Source: Closterium sp. Naga37s-1
Taxonomy: Eukaryota > Streptophyta > Zygnematophyceae > Desmidiales > Closteriaceae
Reading direction: 5' to 3'
DNA length: 64,000 nucleotides
NCBI GenBank assembly: GCA_947471745.1
Contig: CANJKZ010000539.1
Span: 248,001 to 312,000, forward strand
The translations under genes and the position numbers were made by a program. Shown here one piece after another: positions 19,424 through 29,255 of this stretch. The notes beneath the pieces were generated by a model that saw nothing but the letters and a program-made list of their open reading frames with translations, had not been told where the DNA came from and searched no databases. The stretch's first letter is position 1. Every line of letters begins with the position of its first letter.

Positions 19424-20290
19424 TGTTAGAGATGAAGGACGGAGTCTATGAAGATTAGGGGCTGAAATATCTCAAAATCGTCAACTACAATTCTGGACAG
19501 AAAAGTCGTCGTCACAAGAAACGTCGTCGACGAAAGGTCCACTGTTAGAATTCTTTCAAACTCGAGTATGTTGTAGCCCTTGACCGTGGCTATCCTTCCC
19601 AATTTGAATAGTATCAAAATATGGAGTATAACTCGAGTTATGAACTTCGGCGCACAAGGGGGTATGCTGCCATAGAAAACGTAACTCAATCACAATGATC
19701 TCACAACTTTACACAAGAAAGTTGGAGTAGCACTAAACCAGGTGGAAGGGATGAGGAGGACGAGAGGGAAGGTCCCAAGAGAGTCCCCAACCAAGGAAAC
19801 CCCATGCCATACAATTCCCTTCCCCATAGGCAACCCAACTTTGACCTTTGTCACTATCCCAACCTCCACAATCCACCTCAACCCAACGTGGCCACACTTG
19901 CCAACCTGGTTTGGTTTCTCCCAACCATTTGGCAGCAACTACAGTAGAAAAGACGAATTTCCCAACCCCCAAAAGTCTGTACCCCATATTGAGTCAACCC
20001 CACAACTTCCCATAGTCACCACAACCAAACATCAAAAGCATACGAACTCCAACGTTCGTAACTTTCTAGTTCGTGCTCCGATTGAAGCGATACTTGGTTC
20101 TTCGGAAAGCTCTTGAGCAGAGGAGTCACTTCAGATATCTGCTCAAGCCAAATAACATTCACACACACACTCAGAAAAACCAAACCGCACAAAACACAAA
20201 TTCTTGCACACACTCACAACACGCATGCAACGCACGAACATATGATGGGAGGCAGACAGACGTGAATGCGAATGGTAGCATCACTCAACA
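19424..20290 (-). repeat. 3' LTR of D1
   Basis: 867 bp, TGTTGAGTG to TCTAACA on the minus strand. It differs from the 5' copy at 19434 (G against T) and near 20034 (C against T). Short frames repeated in both LTRs (for example 19742-20116) are not genes. Confidence 0.95.
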
Positions 20291-20305
20291 AACTCCCCCT
20301 CTAGC
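20291..20305 (-). promoter_or_regulatory. Polypurine tract of D1
   Basis: The minus strand reads TAGAGGGGGAGTT directly before the 3' LTR start TGTTGAG. Confidence 0.75.
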
Positions 20306-20347
20306 TGCCAACCATCATCCCACATGCCATAGCTCAAGCATGCATCC

Positions 20348-23300
20348 TCAATGCACACTCATCCCAGCAAGCTTCATGCCCTTCCAATGCTCAGATTCAG
20401 CCAGACGCTTGGTGAGAATGTCAGCCGCCTGCTGATGGGTCTTCACAATCTCCAGCCGCACCTCCTTGTCCAGGAGCCTCCTCACCCAATGCCACTTAGG
20501 CCTGATGTGCTTCGTCAGCCCATGAAGGCAAGCATTCTTAGCAAGCTTCACAGCCGACTCGTTGTCACAGAAAATCACAGTTGGCTCCTTTTGGCACACT
20601 CCGATCTCCTCCAACAAACGCCTCAGCCACACCACCTCCTTTGCCCCATGATGCAGGGCCATGTACTCTGTCTCACACGAGGACTGCCCCACCTCATTCT
20701 GCTTCTTACTGCGCCAGCTCACTGCACCACCTCCGAACAGGCACACATAGCCTCCAATGCTGGTGCCATCCGCTTTCACCGAGTTGAAGCTAGCGTCAGT
20801 GTAGCAGGTCAGGAGCATCTCCCCCTTGCTCAAATCAGCTGCACTCCTCTGCAGCCTCTGTCTCACAGCACTGTACTCCAAACCCACTGATGCCGTTGCA
20901 CTCACATAGCGGACCAACCTCTTGGCCGCTTCCAGCTGCTCATGACTGGGGCGTGAAACCACACTGGCAAGCCTGGATGTTGCAAAGGCAATGTCAGGCC
21001 GTGTGTGGTTAGCCGCATAGTTGAGTGCCCCAACCATGGAATGAAAAAGTTTCCTGTCACTCTCACCCACCACCTCCTCATCAGCACAGGGCTCCACAGT
21101 GAACCCCGATTGCAGTGGGGTGGCTGGCTTTCCTCCATCTTGCAGCCCGTACTTCTCAGCCAGCCCCTCACAATACTTTCTCTGGTGCAACCTCAGCACT
21201 CCCTTGTCAAGGTCCCTCTCCACATGCATCCCTAAATAGTACTTCACATCTCCCATCTTGGAGCACTTAAACTGCATCTCCAGCATCTCCTCCACATGCT
21301 CAATCATTGCAGACGACTCAGAGAAGAGCAGGATGTCGTCCACATACACCAGGAGCATGAGAAACTGCTCCTTCTCCTGCAGCAGGAACAAGCTGTGATC
21401 ACACTCACTCTTCTTGAAACCCCCAGCCAGCAGAGTCTCCTCTAACTTGTGATACCATGCACGAGGAGCCTGCTTCAGGCCATAGATGGCCTTCTTCAGC
21501 CTGCACACCCTGCCGCTCCCATCATCCAAACCCTCAGGCTGTAACATGTACAGCTCCTCCAGAATGATCCCATTGAGGAAGGCGGTGGTGATGTCCATCT
21601 GCTTCACCCGCCATCCACGGTTTGCTGCCATTGCCAATGACACCCGAAGTGTTGTGCCTTTCCCCACAGGAGCATAGAGCTCGTTGAAGTCCTTTCCCTT
21701 TGTCTGCTGAAACCCCTTAGCCACAAGCCTTGACTTGTAGCGGGTCAGCGCCCCATCAGGTCCGTACTTGTGCCTGAAAATCAGCTTGGAAGAAATGGCC
21801 TTCTTCCCGGGTGGCAGCTCACACAGCTCCCACGTCTCATTCTCCAGCAGAGAATCATACTCCTCCTTCACACTCTGCTTCCACTTTTCAGCATCGGGCC
21901 CACTCAAGGCCTCAGCTAGCGTCTTGGGCTCAGGGACGGCTGCCCAGTAGCAGTGTGCTATCTCATCCTCATCACACTGCTCAGCCACACTCCCAGCCCT
22001 TACCACCTTTGGCTTGCCACGGCTTGCATAGGTCAGCCTGTTAGGAGGGCGCACATCCCTCCTAGGACGGTCAGCCGTACGTCCGGCACCTTGTGGAGCA
22101 CCTTGCTCCTCCTGCTGCTGCGGCTGCTGCTGCTGTTGCTGCTGCTGCTGCTCCTCCACCTCAGGTTCTCCCCCATCCTCTGTCACCCCAGAGATCTCAT
22201 TCTCAGAGACAGAAACCTCCACTTGCCTTGAAGGCCGCTGCACCTCATCGGCCTCGACAATTAGCGGTGTCGTTGGAAGCTTCTGCTGCTGCTGCTGCTT
22301 CCACTCCTTGTAGTACAAGGACTCAAGGAACTTCACATCCCTTGACACAGTCAGCTGCTGGCTGGTCAAGTCCCAAATCAGCCAGCCCTTGTGATCCTTA
22401 GCAAGCCCCAAGTGCACACCCCATCTCCCAGAAGCTTCCAGTTTTCCCCTCTTCTCCTTAGGCACATGAAACACCACCATGCACCCAAAGGCTCTCAGCA
22501 TGTTCACAGCTGGTGCAATCCCATACCACTTGGTGTAGGGGACCCACTGCTTGTCCCCCACAGTCGCCAGCACCCTGTTCTTCACAACAACGACCTGCCG
22601 CAGTGCTGTCACCCAAAACGGATCCGGCAGCCCTGCACGCCCAAGGAGAGTGCGAGCACCTTCCTGCAGGGTCCGGTTGAACCGCTCAGCCACGCCATTC
22701 TGCTGAGGGTTGTAAGGCACTGTGAGCTGATGCTGGATCCCCTTCCGCTTCAGCTCCTTCTCAAAATCAGCGCCGATGAACTCTCCTCCGTTGTCAGTGC
22801 GGATCACCTTCACCTTATGTCCGCTCTCCCTTTGAGCTCTCGGCATCCACTCGAGAACAGCCGCTGCCACCTCCCCCTTAGTCTTCAGAGGGTAGACCCA
22901 CACCGCACGCGTGTGGTCGTCCACAATGGTCAAGAAGTAGCGGCTGCCCGAGAGAGAAAGGGCCCTCGTGGGGCCCACCACATCCATGTGCACAAGCGCG
23001 AGCGGTGCCTTGGCTGGTCCCGTGCTGCTGCTGAAGGGAAACTTCGTGAATTTGGTCTCAAGGCAGGTAGGGCAGCTCCCAATCTCCTTTGCTCCCCCCT
23101 TCACCTCCAGCCCCTTCAAGCACCCATCCTTTACCAACTTCTGCAGCATAGGAATGTTCACATGGCACAGCCTCTCATGCCACGTCTCCCAATCAGCCTC
23201 ACCACTCCCAGATGAAGCCTTTGCCCATGCAGCTGTCGCATCCACACCAGCAAGCACCTCACCATGTGGCTGTTGTGGCTGCTGCACCTTCTTGACTGCA

Positions 23301-24658
23301 TCCAGGGCCCCAGCAGTTGGTGCAGTCTCCTCTCCTCCCGCAGTTGCTTTAGCCGCTGCCGCTGCCTTTGCCGTTGCTGGTGGTTTCCCCTTCCAAGGGA
23401 TGATGGGCAGCTGCCACAAGTCCTTGATGCAGCTGCTCTTCTCCTCCAAGTTCCACAGCAGCAACTTCCCAAGCTTTGCACGGCAGCTGGTTGGGCCGAA
23501 GGTAACTTCAGCCTTGCTCTTCTGCAGCCGGCGCACAGAAAGAAGGTTAGCGGACAAACCTTCAACCAACAGCACATTCCCAAGCCCCACAAGCTCTCCA
23601 TTGGCTCCCATCACCTTGGCATTCCCAACACCAATCACAGGGAGCAAAGCACCTGAAGCGGCAGCCACAAACTTGATCTTCCCAGGAGGTTTTACCTCAT
23701 CAAGCAAATCTGCCCGTGGGGTCATATGACTCGTGCAACCTGAATCGATCACCCAGTGAGTGAGGGGGTGCATCACAACCTTCCCAACTGAACCCACATC
23801 ACCCCCACTCCCTTGCACATCCTCAACCATGAGGAACATCCCAGGGTCGGCTTTACCTTGTGCACCATCACCTTGTGCACCTGAACCTTGCACAGCGCCA
23901 CCGCGTGCACGTTCACCACTTGGCGGCTTCATGCCTGGAGGGGCCCATCCCTCAGGCCGGCTGAAACACTTGAACCACGGGTGTCCAGCCTTCTTGCAGT
24001 ACCAGCACGCACCCTCCATTCGGGTGCTCCCCCTGCCACCAGAGCTCCCATGCCCCTCATTGTAGTCACCTCGGCCTCTCCCTCTGCCAAAGCCTCTCCC
24101 ACGGCCTCGGCCTCTCCCTCCCCCTCTTCCTCTGCTGCCTCCTGCAGCTCCATACCCCTCAGCAGTTTTGTTGGCAGCACCACCTCCCGTGTGGCGTCTG
24201 CGGAAGTCCTCCTGCAGAATCTGCTGCCGTAGCCACTCAGGCGTCCATTTGTCCTGCTGAACGTTGAGGGTGGGGATGAGGTTGTCCCACGAGTTGTCGA
24301 GCACCGAGATGATCTTGGTGCACTGTTGCATCTGCGACACTTCGCTGCCCGCCGCTGCCATCCTCACATAGGTGTCCTTGATCTTGTCAAGGACCGGTTT
24401 CACATCATCTCCCGGTTTCATGGAGAGGGCAGCCAACTCCTTCTCCAACACAATTACCATCGGCAGCGTGTTGGGCTGAATCACGTCGCGTAGCAGCTTC
24501 CATGCCTTCGGTCCGGAATCATCCAACTCCACCAAATCCTTGATGTGCTGGAACATGTCGTTGTTGACCGATTGGAGGATGAGGTCGTAAAGCACCGCGC
24601 TCTTCTCAATCCACCGATCGCGGGCATCTCCTTCCCCCGGCATCTTCTCCTCTCCCAT
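20348..24658 (-). CDS. D1 Gag-Pol polyprotein, 1436 codons
   Basis: A single open frame contains all copia domains. Gag (about residues 1-170) includes WKLLRDVIQPN. It is followed by an Arg/Gly tract and a perfect zinc knuckle CX2CX4HX4C near 218-231 (CWYCKKAGHPWFKC). The protease IDSGCTSHM is near 305, and GAG-pre-integrase WHERLCHVN near 490 with its CPTC pair. Integrase has HMDVVGP near 557, RTDNGGEF near 620 and QQNGVAERFNR near 652. A poly-Gln linker precedes RT from about 913, with FLNGIILEE, IYGLKQAPRAWY and YVDD near 1105. RNase H is near 1285-1436 (YTDASFNS, SCETEYM, CDNESAVKL, ADILTKRL), ending at TGA. No stop or missing catalytic residue is seen. The only defect is the one-base shift near the start. 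Confidence 0.93.
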   Translation of the reverse strand: MGEEKMPGEGDARDRWIEKSAVLYDLILQSVNNDMFQHIKDLVELDDSGPKAWKLLRDVIQPNTLPMVIVLEKELAALSMKPGDDVKPVLDKIKDTYVRMAAAGSEVSQMQQCTKIISVLDNSWDNLIPTLNVQQDKWTPEWLRQQILQEDFRRRHTGGGAANKTAEGYGAAGGSRGRGGGRGRGRGRGFGRGRGRGDYNEGHGSSGGRGSTRMEGACWYCKKAGHPWFKCFSRPEGWAPPGMKPPSGERARGGAVQGSGAQGDGAQGKADPGMFLMVEDVQGSGGDVGSVGKVVMHPLTHWVIDSGCTSHMTPRADLLDEVKPPGKIKFVAAASGALLPVIGVGNAKVMGANGELVGLGNVLLVEGLSANLLSVRRLQKSKAEVTFGPTSCRAKLGKLLLWNLEEKSSCIKDLWQLPIIPWKGKPPATAKAAAAAKATAGGEETAPTAGALDAVKKVQQPQQPHGEVLAGVDATAAWAKASSGSGEADWETWHERLCHVNIPMLQKLVKDGCLKGLEVKGGAKEIGSCPTCLETKFTKFPFSSSTGPAKAPLALVHMDVVGPTRALSLSGSRYFLTIVDDHTRAVWVYPLKTKGEVAAAVLEWMPRAQRESGHKVKVIRTDNGGEFIGADFEKELKRKGIQHQLTVPYNPQQNGVAERFNRTLQEGARTLLGRAGLPDPFWVTALRQVVVVKNRVLATVGDKQWVPYTKWYGIAPAVNMLRAFGCMVVFHVPKEKRGKLEASGRWGVHLGLAKDHKGWLIWDLTSQQLTVSRDVKFLESLYYKEWKQQQQQKLPTTPLIVEADEVQRPSRQVEVSVSENEISGVTEDGGEPEVEEQQQQQQQQQPQQQEEQGAPQGAGRTADRPRRDVRPPNRLTYASRGKPKVVRAGSVAEQCDEDEIAHCYWAAVPEPKTLAEALSGPDAEKWKQSVKEEYDSLLENETWELCELPPGKKAISSKLIFRHKYGPDGALTRYKSRLVAKGFQQTKGKDFNELYAPVGKGTTLRVSLAMAANRGWRVKQMDITTAFLNGIILEELYMLQPEGLDDGSGRVCRLKKAIYGLKQAPRAWYHKLEETLLAGGFKKSECDHSLFLLQEKEQFLMLLVYVDDILLFSESSAMIEHVEEMLEMQFKCSKMGDVKYYLGMHVERDLDKGVLRLHQRKYCEGLAEKYGLQDGGKPATPLQSGFTVEPCADEEVVGESDRKLFHSMVGALNYAANHTRPDIAFATSRLASVVSRPSHEQLEAAKRLVRYVSATASVGLEYSAVRQRLQRSAADLSKGEMLLTCYTDASFNSVKADGTSIGGYVCLFGGGAVSWRSKKQNEVGQSSCETEYMALHHGAKEVVWLRRLLEEIGVCQKEPTVIFCDNESAVKLAKNACLHGLTKHIRPKWHWVRRLLDKEVRLEIVKTHQQAADILTKRLAESEHWKGMKLAGMSVH

Positions 24659-24818
24659 TGCAATTTTTCAGCAGCTTGTAGCGCTTGAAGGCGCTCCGCA
24701 TCCGCCCGCTCCATTCCTCATAGTTGGAGCCATCCAAAGCTTCGATCTTGGATGGTGGCGGTTCACTCCTCTTCTCAGCTGCATCTCCACTCCCTTGATT
24801 CATCTCCTCTGCTCCCAA
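24659..24818 (-). CDS. D1 Gag N-terminus, frame-shifted from the rest
   Basis: From ATG 24818 the frame reads MGAEEMNQGSGDAAEKRSEP followed by a copia Gag opening, KIEALDGSNYEEWSGRMRSA. The match to copia Gag N-termini (LxGxNYxxWxxxM) is clear. After KRYKLLK the frame leaves the Gag sequence. The next Gag residues are in the frame of 24658-20348. The two frames meet at a run of five A residues on the minus strand (24664-24668), where one A fewer would keep them in phase. The track ORF runs on to 24606 but its end is out of frame with Gag. Confidence 0.75.
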
Positions 24819-25025
24819 TCAGAGGTTTCAGCTCCCCCTTTTGCTGGTCACAATGTAGATCCACACAATCTTCACAAGTGTCGGCGCCAACGAAATTTCG
24901 GCAGAGTTTCCCCTTAGCGGAAGTCACATCCAACCTCCAGAACTCCACTTAGGCACGCCCACAGGCCATGGTGGGTCTAAGAGGGTCTTCACACTTCAGT
25001 AGACTCCTCATAGGGTCCTTAATCA
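24819..25025 (-). other. D1 untranslated leader
   Basis: About 200 bp between the primer site and the Gag ATG with no repeat array and no gene, unlike the long GC-rich leaders of family C. Confidence 0.7.
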
Positions 25026-25037
25026 GCTCTGATACCA
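25026..25037 (-). promoter_or_regulatory. Primer binding site of D1
   Basis: On the minus strand TGGTATCAGAGC lies two bases after the LTR terminus TAACA. It is an exact match to the standard plant initiator-Met tRNA primer site. Confidence 0.9.
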
Positions 25038-25039
25038 CT

Positions 25040-25906
25040 TGTTAGAGATTAAGGACGGAGTCTATGAAGATTAGGGGCTGAAATATCTCAAAATCGTCAA
25101 CTACAATTCTGGACAGAAAAGTCGTCGTCACAAGAAACGTCGTCGACGAAAGGTCCACTGTTAGAATTCTTTCAAACTCGAGTATGTTGTAGCCCTTGAC
25201 CGTGGCTATCCTTCCCAATTTGAATAGTATCAAAATATGGAGTATAACTCGAGTTATGAACTTCGGCGCACAAGGGGGTATGCTGCCATAGAAAACGTAA
25301 CTCAATCACAATGATCTCACAACTTTACACAAGAAAGTTGGAGTAGCACTAAACCAGGTGGAAGGGATGAGGAGGACGAGAGGGAAGGTCCCAAGAGAGT
25401 CCCCAACCAAGGAAACCCCATGCCATACAATTCCCTTCCCCATAGGCAACCCAACTTTGACCTTTGTCACTATCCCAACCTCCACAATCCACCTCAACCC
25501 AACGTGGCCACACTTGCCAACCTGGTTTGGTTTCTCCCAACCATTTGGCAGCAACTACAGTAGAAAAGACGAATTTCCCAACCCCCAAAAGTCTGTACCC
25601 CATATTGAGTCAACCCCACAACTTCCCATAGTCACCACAACCAAATATCAAAAGCATACGAACTCCAACGTTCGTAACTTTCTAGTTCGTGCTCCGATTG
25701 AAGCGATACTTGGTTCTTCGGAAAGCTCTTGAGCAGAGGAGTCACTTCAGATATCTGCTCAAGCCAAATAACATTCACACACACACTCAGAAAAACCAAA
25801 CCGCACAAAACACAAATTCTTGCACACACTCACAACACGCATGCAACGCACGAACATATGATGGGAGGCAGACAGACGTGAATGCGAATGGTAGCATCAC
25901 TCAACA
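25040..25906 (-). repeat. 5' LTR of D1
   Basis: 867 bp, flanked on the outside by the CAACT target duplication and on the inside by the primer site. It is the promoter-bearing copy for the minus-strand element. Confidence 0.95.
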
Positions 25907-25911
25907 CAACT

Positions 25912-26100
25912 AGTGTATCACTAACGAAGATACTGGGGCGTGAGGGTCTCGCGCGGACGCCGCTGGAGCTGCATCTGGCCACCGCCAGAAACTCCCCACC
26001 AAACAGCTCCACCGAGACTACCACTACGGCCGCTGCCACCACTCCCACTGCTGCCACCATTGCCACCACCACTCCCACCACTACCACGAAGCGACGCCAT
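25912..26100 (-). pseudogene. C2 5' Gag remnant
   Basis: From ATG 26100 the minus strand reads MASLRGSGGSGGGNGGSSG, then a Gly/Ser tract and QLQRRPRETLTPQYL, and stops near 25918. It matches the glycine-rich and QLREWY part of family C Gag. The capsid part is deleted, and the start codon may be fortuitous. D1 is inserted just after it. Confidence 0.6.
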
Positions 26101-26154
26101 AGCGGGCAAAGCAAGGAGGTGTGCGACCAGCACGGCAGCACGCAGGGAAGGCAG

Positions 26155-26745
26155 GGCGGCAAGCAAGCACTAGGGTAGGTCGGGGCGGCGCACGGTCAGG
26201 GAAGGGCGGCGCGAGGCCAGAGTCGGACGGCGCACTTGGCAGTACAGGGCGGCGCAATTGGCAAGGCAGGGCGGCGGTCAGCAGGGCGGCGTGCAGGTAG
26301 GGCAGGGCCGGGCGGCGGCTAGCAGGGCGGCTCGCGAGCAGGGCAGGGCGGCGCGGCGGCGAGCAGCGCGCGGGCAGGCCAGGGCGGCGCGGCAGCGAGC
26401 GGCACGCGGGCAGGGCACGGCGGCGCGGCGGCGAGCAGCGCGCGGGCAGGGCAGGGCGGCGCGGCGGCGAGCAGCGCGCGGGTAGAGCAGGGCGGCGCGG
26501 CGACGAGCGGCGCGCGGGCAGGCCAGGGCGGTGCGGCGCAGCGACGAGCGGCGCGCGGGCAGGGCAGGGCGGCGCGGCGCGGCGACGAATGGCTGCGCGG
26601 GCAGGGCAGGGCGTGCGCGAGCGGCGCGACGCGGGGCAGGGCAGGGCAGCGCGGCACTAGCAGGGCGGCGCGATGGGTGGGGTAGCGCGACACGGGCAGC
26701 GAGCTATACGGTGGGCCCTAAAAAAAACGGTCCTAGGAGAGGACC
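26155..26745 (-). repeat. C2 leader with tandem GC-rich repeat
   Basis: Units of about 36 bp (core GCGGCGAGCAGCGCGCGGG on the plus strand) recur between about 26280 and 26660. All frames stay open for long stretches only because of composition. I see no gene. Confidence 0.75.
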
Positions 26746-26758
26746 TGCTCTGAAACCA
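26746..26758 (-). promoter_or_regulatory. Primer binding site of C2
   Basis: The minus strand reads TGGTTTCAGAGCA, the initiator-Met site with one substitution, directly after the LTR. Confidence 0.75.
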
Positions 26759-26883
26759 TGTCAGTAGAATGAACGAGAATGGATGAACTAACAGCATGCA
26801 GGTTTACAAGTAGCAAACCCTAATTTGGGTTGTACCCCATATGGGCTACCCCACTACAGCCTACACAACATGTAAATGTGAGG
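26759..26883 (-). repeat. 5' LTR of C2
   Basis: About 125 bp. It ends TGACA on the minus strand next to a primer site and contains the family C LTR blocks GTAGGCTGTAGTGGGGTAG and GGTACAACCCAAATTAGGG. The expected terminal TGTCA is worn to CCTCA, so the outer boundary is uncertain by a few bases. Confidence 0.75.
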
Positions 26884-27244
26884 CGAGATGTGGCGAACAA
26901 CTACGGCGGGTCCTAGGACGCAGGGCCCAATTTCTCATGAAAACCTTCGCAATGTTTCATTGGCGCTGGAAACTATCACAATATCGATGACTCCATCAGG
27001 GGTGTTGGAGGGATTCTCGCTGGGCTGGAAGTCGGGTACGTCTTCGGACAAAGAAGCTTCCTTGTGTGGCTTGGCAAAACTGTGTTGGCCCTTGAAGATG
27101 ACCTTGGAAGGTTTGCTGAGATGCACAATGCTGGCATACCAGTGGTAACGTCAGTTTAGTGGTGAAGATGAATGGAGTTGTCTAGAAACTTTGGTAATGA
27201 GTGTCCCAGTTGATGCTGCCAAATATCTGCTGTTGCCAAATGTC
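26884..27244 (-). pseudogene. Family B scrap: integrase-to-RT linker
   Basis: A 63-codon minus-strand frame (27126-26935) reads KVIFKGQHSFAKPH and onward. It resembles the linker segment GIFQGEHSFA of B1 (near 31890) and IIQGQDSFA of B2 (near 40780). The neighbourhood to 27244 has no gene. It is a leftover of another family B copy next to the C2 5' LTR. Confidence 0.45.
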
Positions 27245-27494
27245 AATAGCGTACAGTAGCGTGGCAATTTCAATGCTTGGGGCTACGTGGTGCAGTGCGT
27301 AACCTCCGGTCTTGGTCAGTCAACAGTCGATGCGGTTGACTACCAATTGTTGGCTTTCCGACTTCCTCTACTACCGTATCGCGTGCTCAATATGAGTGCA
27401 ACGCGATAGTAGTTGGTGTGCATTCTCTATATGAGATAGTGCGCTATAGCGATACCTTCGGGAATGCTAGGATAGCCTTTCGGTTATTCCACAA
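27245..27494 (-). repeat. 3' LTR remnant of B1
   Basis: The block GGTCTTGGTCAGTCAACAG with GATGCGGTTGAC and the terminal CGGTTATTCCACA match the B1 5' LTR (near 36485) and the B2 LTR ends (near 37005). The distal part of the LTR cannot be aligned by eye. Confidence 0.6.
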
Positions 27495-27517
27495 CTCCAT
27501 TTCATTCCTGATAGTAT

Positions 27518-27735
27518 TGTCACAATTGTAGCACAAGTAGGGGCTAGGTTTAAGTGAGGGCCTAGGCTTAGTAGCCTAGGCCAAGGGGAGTCGAGAAAGT
27601 TGTTGCAAGAAGGAGGGGCTTCACTATGGAGCGAACAATACAAATAGGCAAGAAACAAGAATGGTGCACCACCAATAGTTTATGATTGCTACACTAAACT
27701 ACAGCTACAGGCAGTTACACAAATATATTATGACA
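27518..27735 (-). repeat. 3' LTR of N1
   Basis: 218 bp, TGTCATAATATA to TTGTGACA on the minus strand. It is followed inward by a polypurine tract (minus strand TTATGGGGGAG, at about 27736-27747). Confidence 0.9.
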
Positions 27736-28403
27736 CTCCCCCATAACTGCCTGCAGCAGGAGTTTGTGCAACTACACCTCATGGATGGGTAAACCAAGCA
27801 GAGTAAAGCGGCAGTAGGCAAGAGCAGTGACAAGTTCACAAATAACAGCAAAGAGAGGCAAGAGGCAGAACTAGAGAGGCAGTCGGGAGGAGGAGGGACT
27901 ATATGAGGAGAAGCTGCTGGCAGGTGAAGCTGCTGGCTCCGAGGCGGCTGCTTCCTGGAACCTCCCCCAGTCCTCCAAATCCCCCCTTCACACTCCTCGA
28001 CAACCCTAGCACCTCTCCCCCAGCTCCCCCACACCCTCACACCCTCCCCCCCCCAGCGGCAACTGCAGCAGTGGGAGAGAAAGGAGGAGGAGGGGAAGGG
28101 GATCGCACACACCCATCAGCCCCATACCCGCCACCTCCAACAGCGCGGAGCAGGGCAGGGAAGCCGCGCGTGCAGGGCAACAGCGCGGAGTAGGGCAGGG
28201 CAGCCGCGCGTGGAGGGCGATAGCGGGGAGCAGGGCAGGGCAGCCGCGCGTGCAGGGCAACAGCGCGGAGCAGGGCAGGCAGCCACGCGTGCAGGGCAAC
28301 AGCGCGGAGCAGGGCAGGCAGCCACGCGTGCAGGGCAACAGTGCGGAGCAGGGCAGGGCAGCCGCGCGTGCAGGGCAATAGCACGGAGCAGGGGAGGCAC
28401 ACG

Positions 28404-28860
28404 GGGGCGGCTGCTCGAGGGCAGGCGCGAGGTGAGGCAGGGGCGGCTGCACGGAGTGTAGGCGCGGGGGCGGCTGCTCGAAGGCAGGCGCGAGGTGAGG
28501 CAGGGGCGGCTGCACCGAGTGCAGGCGCGGGGGCGGCTGCTCAAGGGCAGGCGCGAGGTGAGGCAGGGGCGGCTGCTCCGAGGGCAGGCGCAAGGGGTGG
28601 CTGCTCGAAGGCAGGCGCGAGGTGAGGCAGGGGCAGCTGCACCGAGTGCAGGCGCGGGGGCGGCTGCTCGAGGGCAGGCGCGAGGTGAGGCAGGGGCGGC
28701 TGCACGGAGTGCAGGCGTGGGGGCGGCTGCTCGAAGGCAGGCGCGAGGTGAGGCAGGGGCGGCTGCACCGAGTGCAGGCGCGGGGGCGGTTTCTCGAGGG
28801 CAGGCGCGAGATGAGGCAGGGGCAGCTGCACCGAGTGCAGGCCAGGCCCGCGCGTGGCCG
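28404..28860 (-). repeat. 63 bp tandem repeat inside N1
   Basis: About seven units of 63 bp (plus-strand core GGCGGCTGCTCGAGGGCAGG). Because 63 is a multiple of three, all minus-strand frames through it are open, giving Pro/Ala/Arg-rich frames of up to 422 codons (29274-28006) with 21-residue repeats. The frames lack any domain and start inside the LTR, so I do not call a gene. A second array of about 40 bp units lies at 28140-28390. Confidence 0.8.
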
Positions 28861-29242
28861 GCAGAGCAGGGCGACGGGAAGGGGAGGCCCGCGGGTGGCG
28901 CAGTGACGGGCAAGGGCGGCGGGAGGGCCGTGCGCGGGTCCCCGGGGGCGCCACGACGGACGACGGGGGGGAGCGCGCTGGTCCCCAAGGGCGCCGTGAC
29001 GAACGACGGTGGGAGCCCGCGAGTCCCCGGGGGCATCGCAATGAATGACGGGGGGGGCGCGCGGGTCCCCTGGGGCGCCGCGACGGAGCAGAAAACCGCC
29101 ACACGCCCTGAGCGCGTGGCGGGCAGAAAACCGCCACAGGGCCAGAGCGCGTGGTGGGATGAAAAAAACGTCGCGCGCCACGGGCCAGGAGCGCAAAGGC
29201 CAGGAGCGGAAAGCATGTGGGCCCACAGGCCAGGAGCGCAAA

Positions 29243-29255
29243 GGCTCTAATACCA
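29243..29255 (-). promoter_or_regulatory. Primer binding site of N1
   Basis: The minus strand reads TGGTATTAGAGCC next to the LTR, the initiator-Met site with C to T at position 7. Confidence 0.8.

Larger units (their letters stand above)
19424..25906 (-). mobile_element. Copia element D1, complete and nearly intact
   Basis: This 6483 bp minus-strand element has 867 bp LTRs (19424-20290 and 25040-25906) that differ at only two positions I can find. It has a perfect 5 bp target duplication CAACT (19419-19423 and 25907-25911), an exact initiator-Met primer site and a polypurine tract. It is inserted in the gag region of C2. Its pol frame is open over 1436 codons. One extra A in a five-A run separates the first about 50 Gag residues. 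This is the best candidate in the window for an element that encodes working enzymes. Confidence 0.95.
25912..26883 (-). mobile_element. Element C2, 5' part: LTR, leader and rearranged gag start
   Basis: Reading the minus strand, the 5' LTR (26883-26759) is followed by a primer-like site, a GC-rich leader and a short Gag remnant (26100-25912). The 170-codon Gag-N of family C is missing. The segment 25935-26035 repeats the gag region also present at 19300-19410 on the far side of D1, in the same orientation. C2 is therefore either internally duplicated or a fusion of two family C copies. Confidence 0.7.

Noticed and set aside
20348..24658. D1 pol as a domesticated host gene
   Set aside because: It is flanked by complete LTRs, primer site, polypurine tract and target duplication, so it is an ordinary recent insertion.
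28140..28860. Possible CRISPR-like array in N1
   Set aside because: Units are contiguous and degenerate without unique spacers, and the setting is a eukaryotic retrotransposon.
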